From Lewinellaceae bacterium (lineage in GTDB: Bacteria; Bacteroidota; Bacteroidia; Chitinophagales; Saprospiraceae), in the NCBI GenBank assembly GCA_020636025.1, contig JACJYQ010000003.1, positions 558,001-622,000 on the forward strand: a DNA stretch of 64,000 bases, given 5' to 3'. The notes below the pieces were generated by a model that was not told the origin of the DNA, did no database searches, and saw nothing but the letters and a program-made list of their open reading frames with translations. Shown piece after piece: positions 1 through 7,983 of this stretch (its first letter is position 1; every line of letters starts with the position of its first letter). The translations under genes and the position numbers were made by a program.

Positions 1-751
1 TAACGATGGCATGAAGTTCGCCCAGTGCCCAAAACCAGTTTCCGATTCGATAAAAGCAGCAGCTTTCGCTCGCTTTGGCTGGCAGTGGGACAATCTAGAA
101 GTGCCTGCTCGTCCGGTTGGTCTCACCCCATTATTCGGTCGGGTTCAATTGTGGAATATCCCAACGGTAGAGGAAGTTCGCCCTCCGGTGCCACCAGCTC
201 CGGGTTCTGCAGAGTATGAAGCAGATGTAGTGTTGTTGGAAAATTATGCTGATAATATGACTACTGAATGGCGGGCCATCGCCAATTTCTGGCAGGATGG
301 ATTGGGAACCTACACACCACCCGGTCACTGGAACCGTTTTGCCAAAGAGTATTCCATTAAATACAGCCTTAATCCGTTACGCACAGCCCGGGTATTTGCC
401 TATTTGAATATGGCCATGATGGATGGCGGAATCAGTTGCTGGGATGCAAAATACTACTACCACTATCCCAGGCCAATCAATTTGATTCCCGATTTTAAAA
501 CCATCGCGGGTACGCCTAATTTTCCCAGCTATACTTCAGGGCACAGTGTATTCTCAGCTGCAGGAGCAGAAGTGATGACCTATATGTTCCCGGAAGAAGG
601 TTCGATTTTCAGGGATTGGGCCCTGGAGGCAGCCATTTCCCGGGTTTATGGCGGCATCCACTGGTCATTCGATGCTACAGTAGGAACCCAACAGGGCAAG
701 AATTGCGCCGCATACACCCTCGCCGTGGCTCAGGCAGACGGAGCTGACTAG
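1..751 (+). CDS. PAP2-superfamily protein (vanadium haloperoxidase-like), 3' part only
   Basis: The reading frame is open from the first base, so the 5' end lies outside the window; the ATG at position 11 is probably internal. The visible ~249 residues hold the three PAP2/vanadium-haloperoxidase blocks in order: KYYYHYPRP (K-x6-RP type), PSYTSGHS (the PSGH block) and SRVYGGIHWSFD (SR-x5-H-x3-D). These bind phosphate or vanadate. The wide spacing and the sequence around the SGHS block fit the secreted vanadium-dependent haloperoxidase-like subgroup of Bacteroidota more than membrane lipid phosphatases, since no membrane segment is visible. The substrate cannot be told. It converges on the serine hydrolase downstream, and heptamer repeats start right after the TAG. 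Confidence 0.8.
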   Translation, partial: NDGMKFAQCPKPVSDSIKAAAFARFGWQWDNLEVPARPVGLTPLFGRVQLWNIPTVEEVRPPVPPAPGSAEYEADVVLLENYADNMTTEWRAIANFWQDGLGTYTPPGHWNRFAKEYSIKYSLNPLRTARVFAYLNMAMMDGGISCWDAKYYYHYPRPINLIPDFKTIAGTPNFPSYTSGHSVFSAAGAEVMTYMFPEEGSIFRDWALEAAISRVYGGIHWSFDATVGTQQGKNCAAYTLAVAQADGAD

Positions 752-920
752 TGTTGAGTGTTGAGTGCGGAGTGTTGAGTGCGGAATTTTATCGCTGGAC
801 TTGGGATCGAGATGATGTTTTGCTTTTATGCCAGATCAATTTTTGGATATAAAGCCATGAACTCCCTATGCGTTGTAAATTTGATAAAATTCCGCACTCC
901 GCACTCCGCACTCCGCACTC
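752..920. repeat. Heptamer tandem repeats in inverted arms between convergent genes
   Basis: The left arm (752-787) is built of 7-bp units GAGTGTT/GAGTGCG and starts directly after the TAG of the haloperoxidase gene. The right arm (887-920) has four CACTCCG-type units and ends one base before the stop codon of the serine hydrolase gene. The arms are imperfect reverse complements around a ~100-bp spacer, so both transcripts could end in a long hairpin. Related copies lie at 27736-27793, 50764-50842 and 51903-51944. Confidence 0.85.
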
Positions 921-921
921 A

Positions 922-2844
922 TCAATACTTCTCCAGATCCAGCAACTCATAATCGTCCTGAATCAGCACGTTGTGTTTGTCGTTCACCCAGGTACCCATG
1001 TCTACGTTGAACCAGCGGGCCTCAGCTTCTGTGGCAGGTTCCCATAAACCGGCGAATTTTCTGACGGTGCCATCGACGTAAGTCTCTACATCTATGAGTC
1101 GATAGCCGGCGTCAACCCGCTGGCGACAGAGGTCGATAAAATCATCCTGGGAGTAGCCACGGTTTAACAGTGATGTTCCGGTTCCCAGCCATACGCCGGC
1201 CCACTTGCGGTTTACTCCTTTGGTATAGGTTTCTATATCAATCAGTTTTTTTCCGGCTTCTTTCATTTCAAAATATTTATCACCGAAGTCGTCGGTGCTG
1301 TAGTCGCGGTACATGGCATAGGTGCCGCTATTGTTGGCCTGGAAAATGCCGGCCCATTTGGTTACAGTTCCGCTCTTATAGGCTTCAATATCTATCAGGC
1401 GTCGTCCGGCATTGTTTTCTTCCTGCCATTTGTCAAAAAAATCATTGGTGCCAAAATTTCGCCATAAGGAGGTGCTGGTGCCTCCTTTGTGGAAAATACC
1501 ATCCCATTTACGTACGGTTCCATCGAGGTATGTCTCCATATCGATCAAGTACCAACCTTTGTCTTTTAGCGCATTCCTTTCCGACAGGAAATCGTCATGG
1601 TTCAAGCCGCGCCGTACAACCGTTTCTGCAGCATTGCCAGTTTGGCGCCACACAGATACCATTCTTTCCCCGCATTCTGTTTTACCGTCATTGTCGTTGG
1701 TAGGTAAGTCGGAAGTATTAAATCCATACCCCATGAGTTTGAGCAGCTTTTCACCCACTCTGTAGGCGTCTCCGCTGTCTCCGGTATTCATCATGACACA
1801 GACGCCATTACCATCACCGGGGAAAAAGCCCATGTAGGTACGCACATCGTCGTGTGCTCCACCGTGGTAAATATAACTGCTGTTGTTTACGGTCTTTTTC
1901 TTGAAGCCATATATGTAGTTGTTATTATCATTTGAGAAAGTAACGTCTTGCCAGAGAGCATAGGACAAAGGGATGAATTCATTGCTTATCACACCTTCCA
2001 TGAAACGGGCCAAATCCCGAATGTTGCTGCTCCAGCCACCACCGGGGATTTTTATATTGGTATTGCCCTCAGTCTTTTTGTCTCGTTTGAGGTTGCAATT
2101 GAGGTCGTAACCTCCGGGGTCACTGGCAAATGCATCCAAACTGCTCAGGTTGGCCACGTCTTTTACATGTTGGTTGACATATGCGACATAGTCCATATTC
2201 GCAGATTCCTCGATGACGGCACCCAGCAGATCGTATCCATACGTGCTGTAGCAGTGATCAGTTCCGGGTGTAAACCGAATGCCACAATGGCTGAATCTAC
2301 TCACACTGGCAATACCGTTCCAGGCGCCGTTACCAATGACTGCTACCGCATTGGGTACACAAACAAATTTATCGTCATTGTCATTTCCATAATGCACGAT
2401 ACCGCTTCTGTGGCTAAGCAAGTGCGCCACCGTAATGTCATCCTTTGTGCCGGTTGAGGGCCAATATGAAACATGGTCTACCACTTTGTCGTGCAAGCCA
2501 AAATGCCCGTCGGCAATGGCTCTGAATGCTGCTACGGCAGTCAGGGGTTTTGACAAAGAAGCCCAGCGAAATTTGGTGGAGGTGGTAACCGCATTGGTTC
2601 TTTCCTGATTGAGGTGACCATAGGCCCGGGTATGGGTAACTGTGCCATTTTCCACAATGCCTACGGCGATGCCTACGATGTTTTGAAGCACCATTTCCTG
2701 TTGAACCAAATCGTCGATGGCAGAAGTAGTTAGTACGGAAACCGTTGCATTGCTGGGAGGGTCGATGGCTTTTTTACAGGTGGCGGCGAGGGTGATCCAA
2801 TAAATGACAATTAGGATCAGGGTCTTGGTAGAAGACTGATTCAT
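922..2844 (-). CDS. Secreted serine hydrolase (beta-lactamase class C fold) with four C-terminal tandem repeats
   Basis: The 640 residues start with a signal peptide followed by Cys23 (LAATC), a possible lipobox with an unusual Thr at -1. Residues ~45-385 form a serine beta-lactamase/D-Ala-D-Ala-peptidase-like domain: the nucleophile motif S96-L-S-K99 in RWASLSKP, a Tyr motif around CYSTYGYDLLG, and a YHGGAH block in place of KTG. Residues ~405-625 hold four ~53-residue repeats with the pattern RxxxxDDF...AGxRLIDxExYxxGxxxKWAGIF. This repeat is the one that accompanies polyglycine-hydrolase-like serine hydrolases, which suggests a peptidase or esterase with a substrate-binding tail rather than antibiotic resistance. 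It is probably exported. The substrate is unknown. Confidence 0.85.
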   Translation of the reverse strand: MNQSSTKTLILIVIYWITLAATCKKAIDPPSNATVSVLTTSAIDDLVQQEMVLQNIVGIAVGIVENGTVTHTRAYGHLNQERTNAVTTSTKFRWASLSKPLTAVAAFRAIADGHFGLHDKVVDHVSYWPSTGTKDDITVAHLLSHRSGIVHYGNDNDDKFVCVPNAVAVIGNGAWNGIASVSRFSHCGIRFTPGTDHCYSTYGYDLLGAVIEESANMDYVAYVNQHVKDVANLSSLDAFASDPGGYDLNCNLKRDKKTEGNTNIKIPGGGWSSNIRDLARFMEGVISNEFIPLSYALWQDVTFSNDNNNYIYGFKKKTVNNSSYIYHGGAHDDVRTYMGFFPGDGNGVCVMMNTGDSGDAYRVGEKLLKLMGYGFNTSDLPTNDNDGKTECGERMVSVWRQTGNAAETVVRRGLNHDDFLSERNALKDKGWYLIDMETYLDGTVRKWDGIFHKGGTSTSLWRNFGTNDFFDKWQEENNAGRRLIDIEAYKSGTVTKWAGIFQANNSGTYAMYRDYSTDDFGDKYFEMKEAGKKLIDIETYTKGVNRKWAGVWLGTGTSLLNRGYSQDDFIDLCRQRVDAGYRLIDVETYVDGTVRKFAGLWEPATEAEARWFNVDMGTWVNDKHNVLIQDDYELLDLEKY

Positions 2845-3157
2845 GGTAATCGGATTTTAGAATGAGCGTAAAAACCGGAACCGGCCGGCTTACGGATTAA
2901 TTACAGGATTAAGCCACTGGAAAATCAATGGGAAAAATGCTTTTGCAAGTATATCTAAAGAAGCTTGTTTGACAAAGTATTGTATTGATTAATGTGGTGT
3001 CTTTAACCAAAAATCCGGAATTCAACATTCCTCCTTAAATAAGCTCTAAGGACTTCCTAAGCAATTCAAGGGGCCTCTAGCATTATTTTTGTCACCATCA
3101 GGAAACAAAAACTTGTTCATGTAATTCAATCCGTTCAACTTCTAACCGCCGTTCATT
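2845..3157. other. Divergent intergenic region with promoter-like sequences
   Basis: These 313 bp separate the divergent serine hydrolase and DUF417 genes. A perfect Bacteroidota -7 box, TATTTTTG, lies at 3084-3091 on the + strand, about 70 bp before the DUF417 start; its -33 box is weak. No other gene or repeat is seen. Confidence 0.5.
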
Positions 3158-3628
3158 ATGCAGTACATTTTGAAAAAATACTTCGGTCTGGATCTTTCCT
3201 TGTCATTTTATGCAATTCATGCAGGCATCAGCAATAAGCTCGAGAAATACGGTATCGATCTGGTGCGGATTGCTCTGGCCATCGTATTTATCTGGTTTGG
3301 TGCTTTGAAAATTGTAGGAATGAGTCCGGCTCAGGCGCTGGTTGAAAAGACTATTTTTTGGTTTCCTCCAAAAGTAGCGGTAATCGGCCTGGGTTTCTGG
3401 GAAGTGGCCATCGGACTAGGTCTTATGGTAAAACGCTTTGTTCCCTATACATTGATCTTGCTCTTGTTGCACATGATAGGCACCTTTCTGCCCATGGTGA
3501 TCCTGACAAATATATGCTTCGACGGTTCTCCACTTTGCCCTACGATGGAAGGACAATATATTTTGAAAAACCTGGTATTGGTGGCAGGAGCGCTAAGCGT
3601 AGCTGGAAAGTATAAGTTAATTAGCTAA
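3158..3628 (+). CDS. DUF417/YkgB-like integral membrane protein
   Basis: The 156-residue protein has four predicted membrane helices (about 38-54, 73-90, 95-115 and 133-150). It has the layout of the YkgB/DUF417 family, close to DoxX: an RIALAIVFIWFGALKI first helix, a charged FWFPPK loop and GFWEVAIGLGL in helix 2. The family has no settled biochemical role; members are often induced by reactive chlorine in E. coli. The last three codons and the TAA stop lie inside the AATTAGCTAATT repeat that follows, so the C-terminal Leu-Ile-Ser is encoded by repeat DNA. A GC-rich bidirectional terminator follows. Confidence 0.8.
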   Translation: MQYILKKYFGLDLSLSFYAIHAGISNKLEKYGIDLVRIALAIVFIWFGALKIVGMSPAQALVEKTIFWFPPKVAVIGLGFWEVAIGLGLMVKRFVPYTLILLLLHMIGTFLPMVILTNICFDGSPLCPTMEGQYILKNLVLVAGALSVAGKYKLIS

Positions 3629-3694
3629 TGTGATAATTAGCTAATAGTACTCATATCATTATCGAATTAGCTAATTATCACATTAGCTAATTAA
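3617..3694. repeat. AATTAGCTAATT repeats as a perfect 29-bp inverted pair
   Basis: Positions 3617-3645 and 3666-3694 are exact reverse complements of 29 bp with a 20-base loop. Each arm contains two ATTAGCTAAT cores joined by GTGATA or TATCAC. The left arm contains the stop codon of the DUF417 gene. The same unit recurs at 4662-4713 and 48738-48801. Confidence 0.9.
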
Positions 3695-3700
3695 AAAAAA

Positions 3701-3740
3701 AGACGCCCCCGACCTTCGAAAGAGAAGATCGGGGGCGTCT
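3701..3740. terminator. Bidirectional intrinsic terminator
   Basis: The 12-bp stem AGACGCCCCCGA (3701-3712) pairs with TCGGGGGCGTCT (3729-3740). An A-run precedes it and a TATTTT stretch follows, so it can end transcription from both the DUF417 gene (+) and the convergent membrane-protein gene (-). Confidence 0.9.
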
Positions 3741-3760
3741 TATTTTGAGAACAAGCTATA

Positions 3761-4522
3761 TTATTGTTGTCCTTCTGTTGCTGTTTCGGGAACTGCCTGG
3801 TTTTGCTCTTTCTTGGCCTGATTGGCGCAGCGGTCGCAAAGGTCGGTGATGTTTTTCAGTTCTCTGGCTTGTGCTACGGTTCCTTCAAATATCTCGTTGG
3901 TACGGTTTGAGTTGATGTAACCGCAGGTAGAATACAGGTGATAGCTCTTGCCTGATTTGGTCCAATACACGTGGTTTGCGCCACCCATCAGATCTTGTAC
4001 CTCTTTGGTTTGTTCGGCGTATTGCTCCTGTGAAGGAGGGTTGAAATCCACTCCGGTAATGCCGGCGATCAGCATGGCTACCACGGCGATGGATCCCACG
4101 AGTCCTTTTTGCTTTCCGCTCAGGTCTTTGTTGGTAAAGATCATGATCACAAGCGGCAGGAACGCCAGAACTCCCATGATGGCGCCAAGCTGGTTTTGAA
4201 TAAAAAACCGCGCTTTATCCTTCTCTGAGGCCGGGTCTAGTCTGTTGGATTTTTTCCAAAGCATATTACCCAGAACTGCCAGGATCAGGGTAACTACGAT
4301 CAGGCCTATCAGCCAGGTCATGTTTACCGGTGGCTTTCTGAGCAACAGGATGGCATATACCTCAAGGCCAATGGCTGCCAGCCAGGCGACAAAGGCAAAT
4401 ATGCGCAAATTGGTGGCTTTGGATTTGCTTTCTGCGCTGGCAACGAATGCCGGGGTTTCAGAGGAGCCACTGTCTCCGCCTTCAACACGGGTTATTTTTT
4501 TGGACGATTTATTCTCTTCCAT
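3761..4522 (-). CDS. Four-helix membrane protein with C-terminal YHxxxC...CxxC motif
   Basis: I do not recognise a named family. The 253 residues have a charged, Ser-rich N-terminus (1-36), four predicted membrane helices (~40-62, 70-90, 113-130, 143-160), a Gln/Glu-rich segment, then a soluble tail. The tail reads YWTKSGKSYHLYSTCGYI, followed ~35 residues later by LCDRC. This YHxxxC...CxxC pattern occurs in small metal-binding or Ada-type modules in several bacterial surface proteins and probably binds zinc. The end is Gln/Glu/Thr-rich. It is transcribed toward the terminator at 3701-3740. Function unknown. Confidence 0.7.
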   Translation of the reverse strand: MEENKSSKKITRVEGGDSGSSETPAFVASAESKSKATNLRIFAFVAWLAAIGLEVYAILLLRKPPVNMTWLIGLIVVTLILAVLGNMLWKKSNRLDPASEKDKARFFIQNQLGAIMGVLAFLPLVIMIFTNKDLSGKQKGLVGSIAVVAMLIAGITGVDFNPPSQEQYAEQTKEVQDLMGGANHVYWTKSGKSYHLYSTCGYINSNRTNEIFEGTVAQARELKNITDLCDRCANQAKKEQNQAVPETATEGQQ

Positions 4523-4661
4523 GGTGCTGTTAACTGTTTGAAAATTGGTTAATGTTTTGATTTAGCGTCGTCTCCAAATAAGCTGCAAAAGTTAGCAAAT
4601 TATTGGAGAATAGCCTGTTAGACACTCTCAAAAGTAAAATTTTTTATAAAAAAGCGAGAGG

Positions 4662-4713
4662 TAATTAGCTAATCCGATAATTAGCTAATATGATAATTAG
4701 CTAATTCGATAAT
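4662..4713. repeat. AATTAGCTAATT repeat, three units
   Basis: Three ATTAGCTAAT cores are joined by CCGATA and ATGATA spacers, giving a 16-bp period. It lies between two genes on the minus strand, about 65 bp beyond the stop of the glycosyltransferase gene and ~140 bp upstream of the membrane-protein gene. There is no second opposed arm here, but each core is itself a palindrome. Confidence 0.8.
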
Positions 4714-4777
4714 GAAATTTAGTTGGGCTTGATTTTGCACCATGCTACCGGATTCGCTTTCTTACACCCGTAATGAA

Positions 4778-5770
4778 TCAGGAGTGCCACTCAAGGAATT
4801 TCTGTACTTGATTGTTCTGGAGCGTTGGGCGCTTTTCATTCAAAGAATTCCCTTTTAATACTTGTTGATATTTGTCCAAATAGGCACGAGCCATTACTTC
4901 GGCATTGAAGTTTTCACGAGCATATTCCTGACAACGGGTTTTGGAGAAGTCTTCACTGTGTTCCACCGCAGCAGCCAGTTCATCAGCTTTGTTGGATAAA
5001 AAACCGACATCGGAAGATACAAGCTCCGGAAGGGAGCCATAGGGTGTGCCGAATACCGGACAACCGTAATACAGGCTTTCGGTGATGGCCAGTCCAAAAG
5101 GTTCGTGCCAGCGCACGGGGAATATGAGTCCTTTGGATTGATTGATCAATTTATGTTTCTCCACGCCGCCGACCATACCGTAAAAGGAGATTCTTTGACT
5201 AAACGTGAAGCGAAGGCCCATTTTGACGTTGAAACGAACGCCTCCGAGTACATCAAGCCTCTCCTGTTTTGTTCTTCTGATTACTTCAATGGCACCTTTC
5301 ACGTTCTTCACCCGCCAGGCGGCCTTCCCCAGAAAATGAAAGCTATTGCGCGCTTGTTGGAGATCGGGCTGTGGCTGATCATCCCAATCCATGCCATTGT
5401 GTACGAAAGAATTGGAGCCATAGCGCGAAGCGTGATTGCCTGAAACGAAAATGCTGTTTTGGTCTAGTTCTACTCCAGCCTGTGGGTTTCCGTGTATGGT
5501 AAGCACGTAAGGCTTTTCGATTTTTTCCATTCCAGTGGCTGTGTAATGGAAGTGTACCACATCAATATCGGAAGGTATTTGAGATGCGATTTCTTTGCTT
5601 TCATCCAGAGGTAAAACCGGAGCGAAATCACAGCTTGATCCAGGGGGAACCAGAAATGTAGGGTTGTGGCCCAGTTTCTTTAGCGCTTTTGCCAGGTGCC
5701 AGATCACCCGTTCGGTGCCTCCGTATAAAGTAACCGGGATATGGCCTTGATGGACGATGAGAATGTTCAT
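4778..5770 (-). CDS. Family 4 glycosyltransferase
   Basis: The 330-residue protein has the GT-B layout of GT4 enzymes. The N-terminus MNILIVHQGHIP ends in the glycine loop YGGTERVIWHLAKAL, which is typical of GT4 N-domains. The C-domain has the donor-binding region FPVRWHEPFGLAITESLYYGCPV, i.e. the E-x7-E motif (EPFGLAITE). It likely transfers an activated sugar to a polysaccharide, lipid or small acceptor; the substrate cannot be told. At 330 residues it is slightly short for GT4 (usually 350-400). No other polysaccharide genes adjoin it, so it is not part of a visible capsule or LPS cluster. Confidence 0.85.
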   Translation of the reverse strand: MNILIVHQGHIPVTLYGGTERVIWHLAKALKKLGHNPTFLVPPGSSCDFAPVLPLDESKEIASQIPSDIDVVHFHYTATGMEKIEKPYVLTIHGNPQAGVELDQNSIFVSGNHASRYGSNSFVHNGMDWDDQPQPDLQQARNSFHFLGKAAWRVKNVKGAIEVIRRTKQERLDVLGGVRFNVKMGLRFTFSQRISFYGMVGGVEKHKLINQSKGLIFPVRWHEPFGLAITESLYYGCPVFGTPYGSLPELVSSDVGFLSNKADELAAAVEHSEDFSKTRCQEYARENFNAEVMARAYLDKYQQVLKGNSLNEKRPTLQNNQVQKFLEWHS

Positions 5771-5837
5771 GAAGATGTGTTAGGGCGATTGATCAAAGCT
5801 GTTTACAATTAAATTCACCCTGGTTCATTTGAAAACA

Positions 5838-6137
5838 TCAGGCAATATTTGCCTGGTATTTTTGTATGCTTTCTAAACTTTCCATTTTCGAATTGTATTC
5901 TTCTTCAAGATCATAATCGTCCTGAAGCCCCAACCAGAATTTAGGTGAATTGCCAAAATACATGCTCAGTCGAAGGGCTGTATCGGCTGTAATTCTTCGT
6001 TTACCTTTTAAAATTTCGGATATCCGGGTTTGGGGTATGCCAATATCCTTGGAAAGTCTGTATGCAGTAAGCTCCAGTGGAATGAGGAACTCTTCCATAA
6101 GTATTTCTCCAGGGTGGATATTCTTAAGCTTTTCCAT
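5838..6137 (-). CDS. higA: HigA-family antitoxin
   Basis: The 99-residue protein has an N-terminal HIPGEIL-type lead-in (NIHPGEILMEEFLIPL) and an XRE-type helix-turn-helix (YRLSKDIGIPQTRISEILKGKRRI), then a RLSMYFGNSPKFWLGLQ block typical of HigA. It lies directly after higB with one base between the HigB stop and its ATG, so the two are one operon with the toxin gene first, which is the usual HigBA order. By family knowledge it neutralises HigB and, alone or in complex, represses the operon. Confidence 0.92.
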   Translation of the reverse strand: MEKLKNIHPGEILMEEFLIPLELTAYRLSKDIGIPQTRISEILKGKRRITADTALRLSMYFGNSPKFWLGLQDDYDLEEEYNSKMESLESIQKYQANIA

Positions 6138-6138
6138 A

Positions 6139-6420
6139 TTAATGATAATCTACTATTTCTACATTTGATGCATTCCCATTGTTCCAATTGAACACGATAC
6201 GCCACTGGTCATTAATTCTGATATTGTAAAACCCAGTCAAATTTCCTGATAGTTTTTCCAGTCTGTTTGCGGGAGGAATTCGAAGATCAGCAATGCTGAT
6301 AGAGTTGTTGATCATTCTCAGCTTCCTTCGAGCGATTTGCTGAATTTCAGAAGGGAGCTTTTTGGCATAATCCCCATTCCATATTTTTTCCGTTTCCTTT
6401 GATCCGAATGAAATAATCAT
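6139..6420 (-). CDS. higB: HigB-family RelE-like toxin
   Basis: The start at 6420 (MIISFGSKETEKIWNG) gives the canonical 93 residues. An upstream ATG at 6447 would add nine residues that the family lacks and would overlap a perfect -7 promoter box at 6445-6452, so it is rejected. The motif FGSKETEKIW at the N-terminus, LRIPPANRLEKLSG in the middle and YNIRINDQWRIVFNW near the end match HigB mRNA interferases of the RelE superfamily, which cut mRNA on the ribosome. No break or missing block is seen, so it is probably active. Confidence 0.92.
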   Translation of the reverse strand: MIISFGSKETEKIWNGDYAKKLPSEIQQIARRKLRMINNSISIADLRIPPANRLEKLSGNLTGFYNIRINDQWRIVFNWNNGNASNVEIVDYH

Positions 6421-6444
6421 ACTTACGCATTGCGATAGTAACGT

Positions 6445-6452
6445 CAAAGGTA
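6445..6452 (-). promoter_or_regulatory. -7 promoter box for higBA
   Basis: On the minus strand this reads TACCTTTG, a perfect match to the Bacteroidota TAnnTTTG box. It would start transcription about 18 bases before the higB ATG at 6420. The -33 box is poor. Confidence 0.6.
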
Positions 6453-6575
6453 TGGTCTTGGTTTATGATTAAAAAGAATACAGACGATTTTAATAAGTAC
6501 CCAAGCATATTTTTATTGCAGAGAATGCTTTGTATTTCCTTGCCGTCTGGGGCGGGTTTGCGTAAAAAGGTTTTA

Positions 6576-7283
6576 CTATTCCAGCAGAATAACCTTTCCA
6601 CTGATCCCAGGCTCAACTTTAACAAAGGGAATATCCGTGTCTATTCGCTTGCCAGACATCACCACCTCTATCTGGTCTTTGGTGGCCTCATAAACCTTTG
6701 TCCCGACGGGCAAGCTTAATCGATGTTTTTGAAATGGAAGCAACCAAAGCTTCAGGTCTTTCTGCCAGAAATGCGTTTCGGTATTGCATCTTTTCAGAAT
6801 TTGAAGGCTAAGTAGTAAATAGATCAGTAAGAAAACAGGAAAAACAAAAGACTCGACAGTCAGGTATTGTCGAAACAAAGAGTTGTTATAAAGTTCAGAT
6901 TTAAACTCTATTGATCTAAATCCAATGCCTAGATATATCAAAGCCTGCATTAGTGGTGCCAGCAGATGGAGATAATCGGTAACACGCAACCTGTTCCTGA
7001 ATTTTGATTTGACAAACAGGTAAAACAGTGGGCCAATGCTGAGTGAATAAAATATGGGAATAAAGTAAAGAGACTTATATCTGTTGCTAATGCCAGAGGT
7101 TGTCAATAAGTCATTCAACAGCGTGAGCCCGGACAGGATCAGCAGGATTCCCAACAGGCTGATGGAGATGTGTTTCTTTTCTTGTTGGGAAATCAGCAAG
7201 GTTCCAACAAGCAGGGAAAACAAAACACCACTACCAGAAACGGCAATTATGACCAGACTTGAAATGGGTAAGGTGATTTCCAT
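6576..7283 (-). CDS. AraC-type membrane sensor lacking its DNA-binding domain (truncated or chimeric)
   Basis: Residues ~5-165 of 235 form six or seven membrane helices with the look of the N-terminal part of Bacteroidota membrane-bound AraC regulators (LLISQQEKKHISISLLGILL, FYSLSIGPLFYLFVKS, then Y-HLLAPL). Such proteins normally continue into a ~100-residue AraC helix-turn-helix. Here helix 6 or 7 is followed by ~55 residues of beta-type sequence (SLPVGTKVYEATKDQIEV ... VKVEPGISGKVILLE) with no helix-turn-helix. The join could be a deletion fusing two gene ends. Its ATG overlaps the stop of a remnant reading frame upstream (TAATG). Function doubtful. Confidence 0.5.
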   Translation of the reverse strand: MEITLPISSLVIIAVSGSGVLFSLLVGTLLISQQEKKHISISLLGILLILSGLTLLNDLLTTSGISNRYKSLYFIPIFYSLSIGPLFYLFVKSKFRNRLRVTDYLHLLAPLMQALIYLGIGFRSIEFKSELYNNSLFRQYLTVESFVFPVFLLIYLLLSLQILKRCNTETHFWQKDLKLWLLPFQKHRLSLPVGTKVYEATKDQIEVVMSGKRIDTDIPFVKVEPGISGKVILLE

Positions 7284-7408
7284 TATATGGAGAGTTTATC
7301 TGCCAGGATGTGTTGAACATCATCATCAACGGCCAAATATGCCTTCTTGTTTGGAGAATATTCATCTTGTGAATGCGCGTACCTGTTTTGAGAAGTCCAT
7401 TTTAGGAT
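7283..7408 (-). pseudogene. Remnant reading frame without a start codon
   Basis: A 41-codon open stretch runs from just beyond the DedA stop to a TAA that overlaps the ATG of the next gene. It reads ...NRYAHSQDEYSPNKKA, then YLAVDDDVQHIL and a short tail. The composition is protein-like (acidic patches, hydrophobic spacing), but there is no ATG and an in-frame stop lies just upstream. It is most simply the 3' end of a deleted gene. I do not recognise the family. Confidence 0.4.
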
Positions 7409-7959
7409 TTAATTCTCCACTCTTTCATTAAAACAAAGCCCCAGTACATGAGCCCGAATAAGATCAGTGCAGCAATCAGATACCGCGCATAGTCACCAAG
7501 CCACTCCAGGTTTTTGATCATCGTTTCCGCATAAAAGTAACCCAGGCCGCCATATACAGCAATCCATATTAAACAACTGATGGCGCTAAGTAGACCGTAT
7601 TTTTTGGCGGATACACCACTGATGCCTGCCAATAACACAGTCGCCATCGAAAGGCCGTAAAGCATTCTGTATCCAATCAACAGGGCATTGGGATATTGTT
7701 GGATCAGTGAATTTACCCTGTCTAGTCTTGATTTAAGTTTTGGCCTGTTGTCGAGGAGTTTCTTGCCTTTTCTACGGGCAATCAAAAAAATTACCCAGTC
7801 TCGGGCATAGGCTCCCGCAAAAGCAGCTGTCAGGCATCCGAAGAAATTCAACTGCTCAATTTTCCACATTAGAATACTTGTCAATAGCAGGATTTCCCCC
7901 TCCAGGAAGGTGCCAATGAAGGTGGCAAAATAATCCAGTGCATCATAAGATCCTTCCAT
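7402..7959 (-). CDS. DedA-family (SNARE-associated/VTT) membrane protein
   Basis: The 185 residues show the DedA layout: FIGTFLEGEILLLTSILM (re-entrant helix with the conserved Glu after a Gly), FAGAYARDWVIFLIARRKGKKLL (the G-x3-RD segment), then YRMLYGLSMATVLLAGISGVS (the conserved Arg region) and two further helices. DedA proteins are proton-linked membrane proteins that help lipid-carrier recycling and phospholipid flipping. The protein ends in a basic tail. It is near the usual length (190-220). It lies 24 bp downstream of the ATC-hydrolase-like gene on the same strand, possibly in one transcript. Confidence 0.85.
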   Translation of the reverse strand: MEGSYDALDYFATFIGTFLEGEILLLTSILMWKIEQLNFFGCLTAAFAGAYARDWVIFLIARRKGKKLLDNRPKLKSRLDRVNSLIQQYPNALLIGYRMLYGLSMATVLLAGISGVSAKKYGLLSAISCLIWIAVYGGLGYFYAETMIKNLEWLGDYARYLIAALILFGLMYWGFVLMKEWRIKS

Positions 7960-7983
7960 TTAGTGTAGTTGCGTTCAAGCTTT

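Noticed and set aside
1948..2457. Open frame of 169 codons on the + strand inside the serine hydrolase gene
   Set aside because: Antisense shadow; no family motif.
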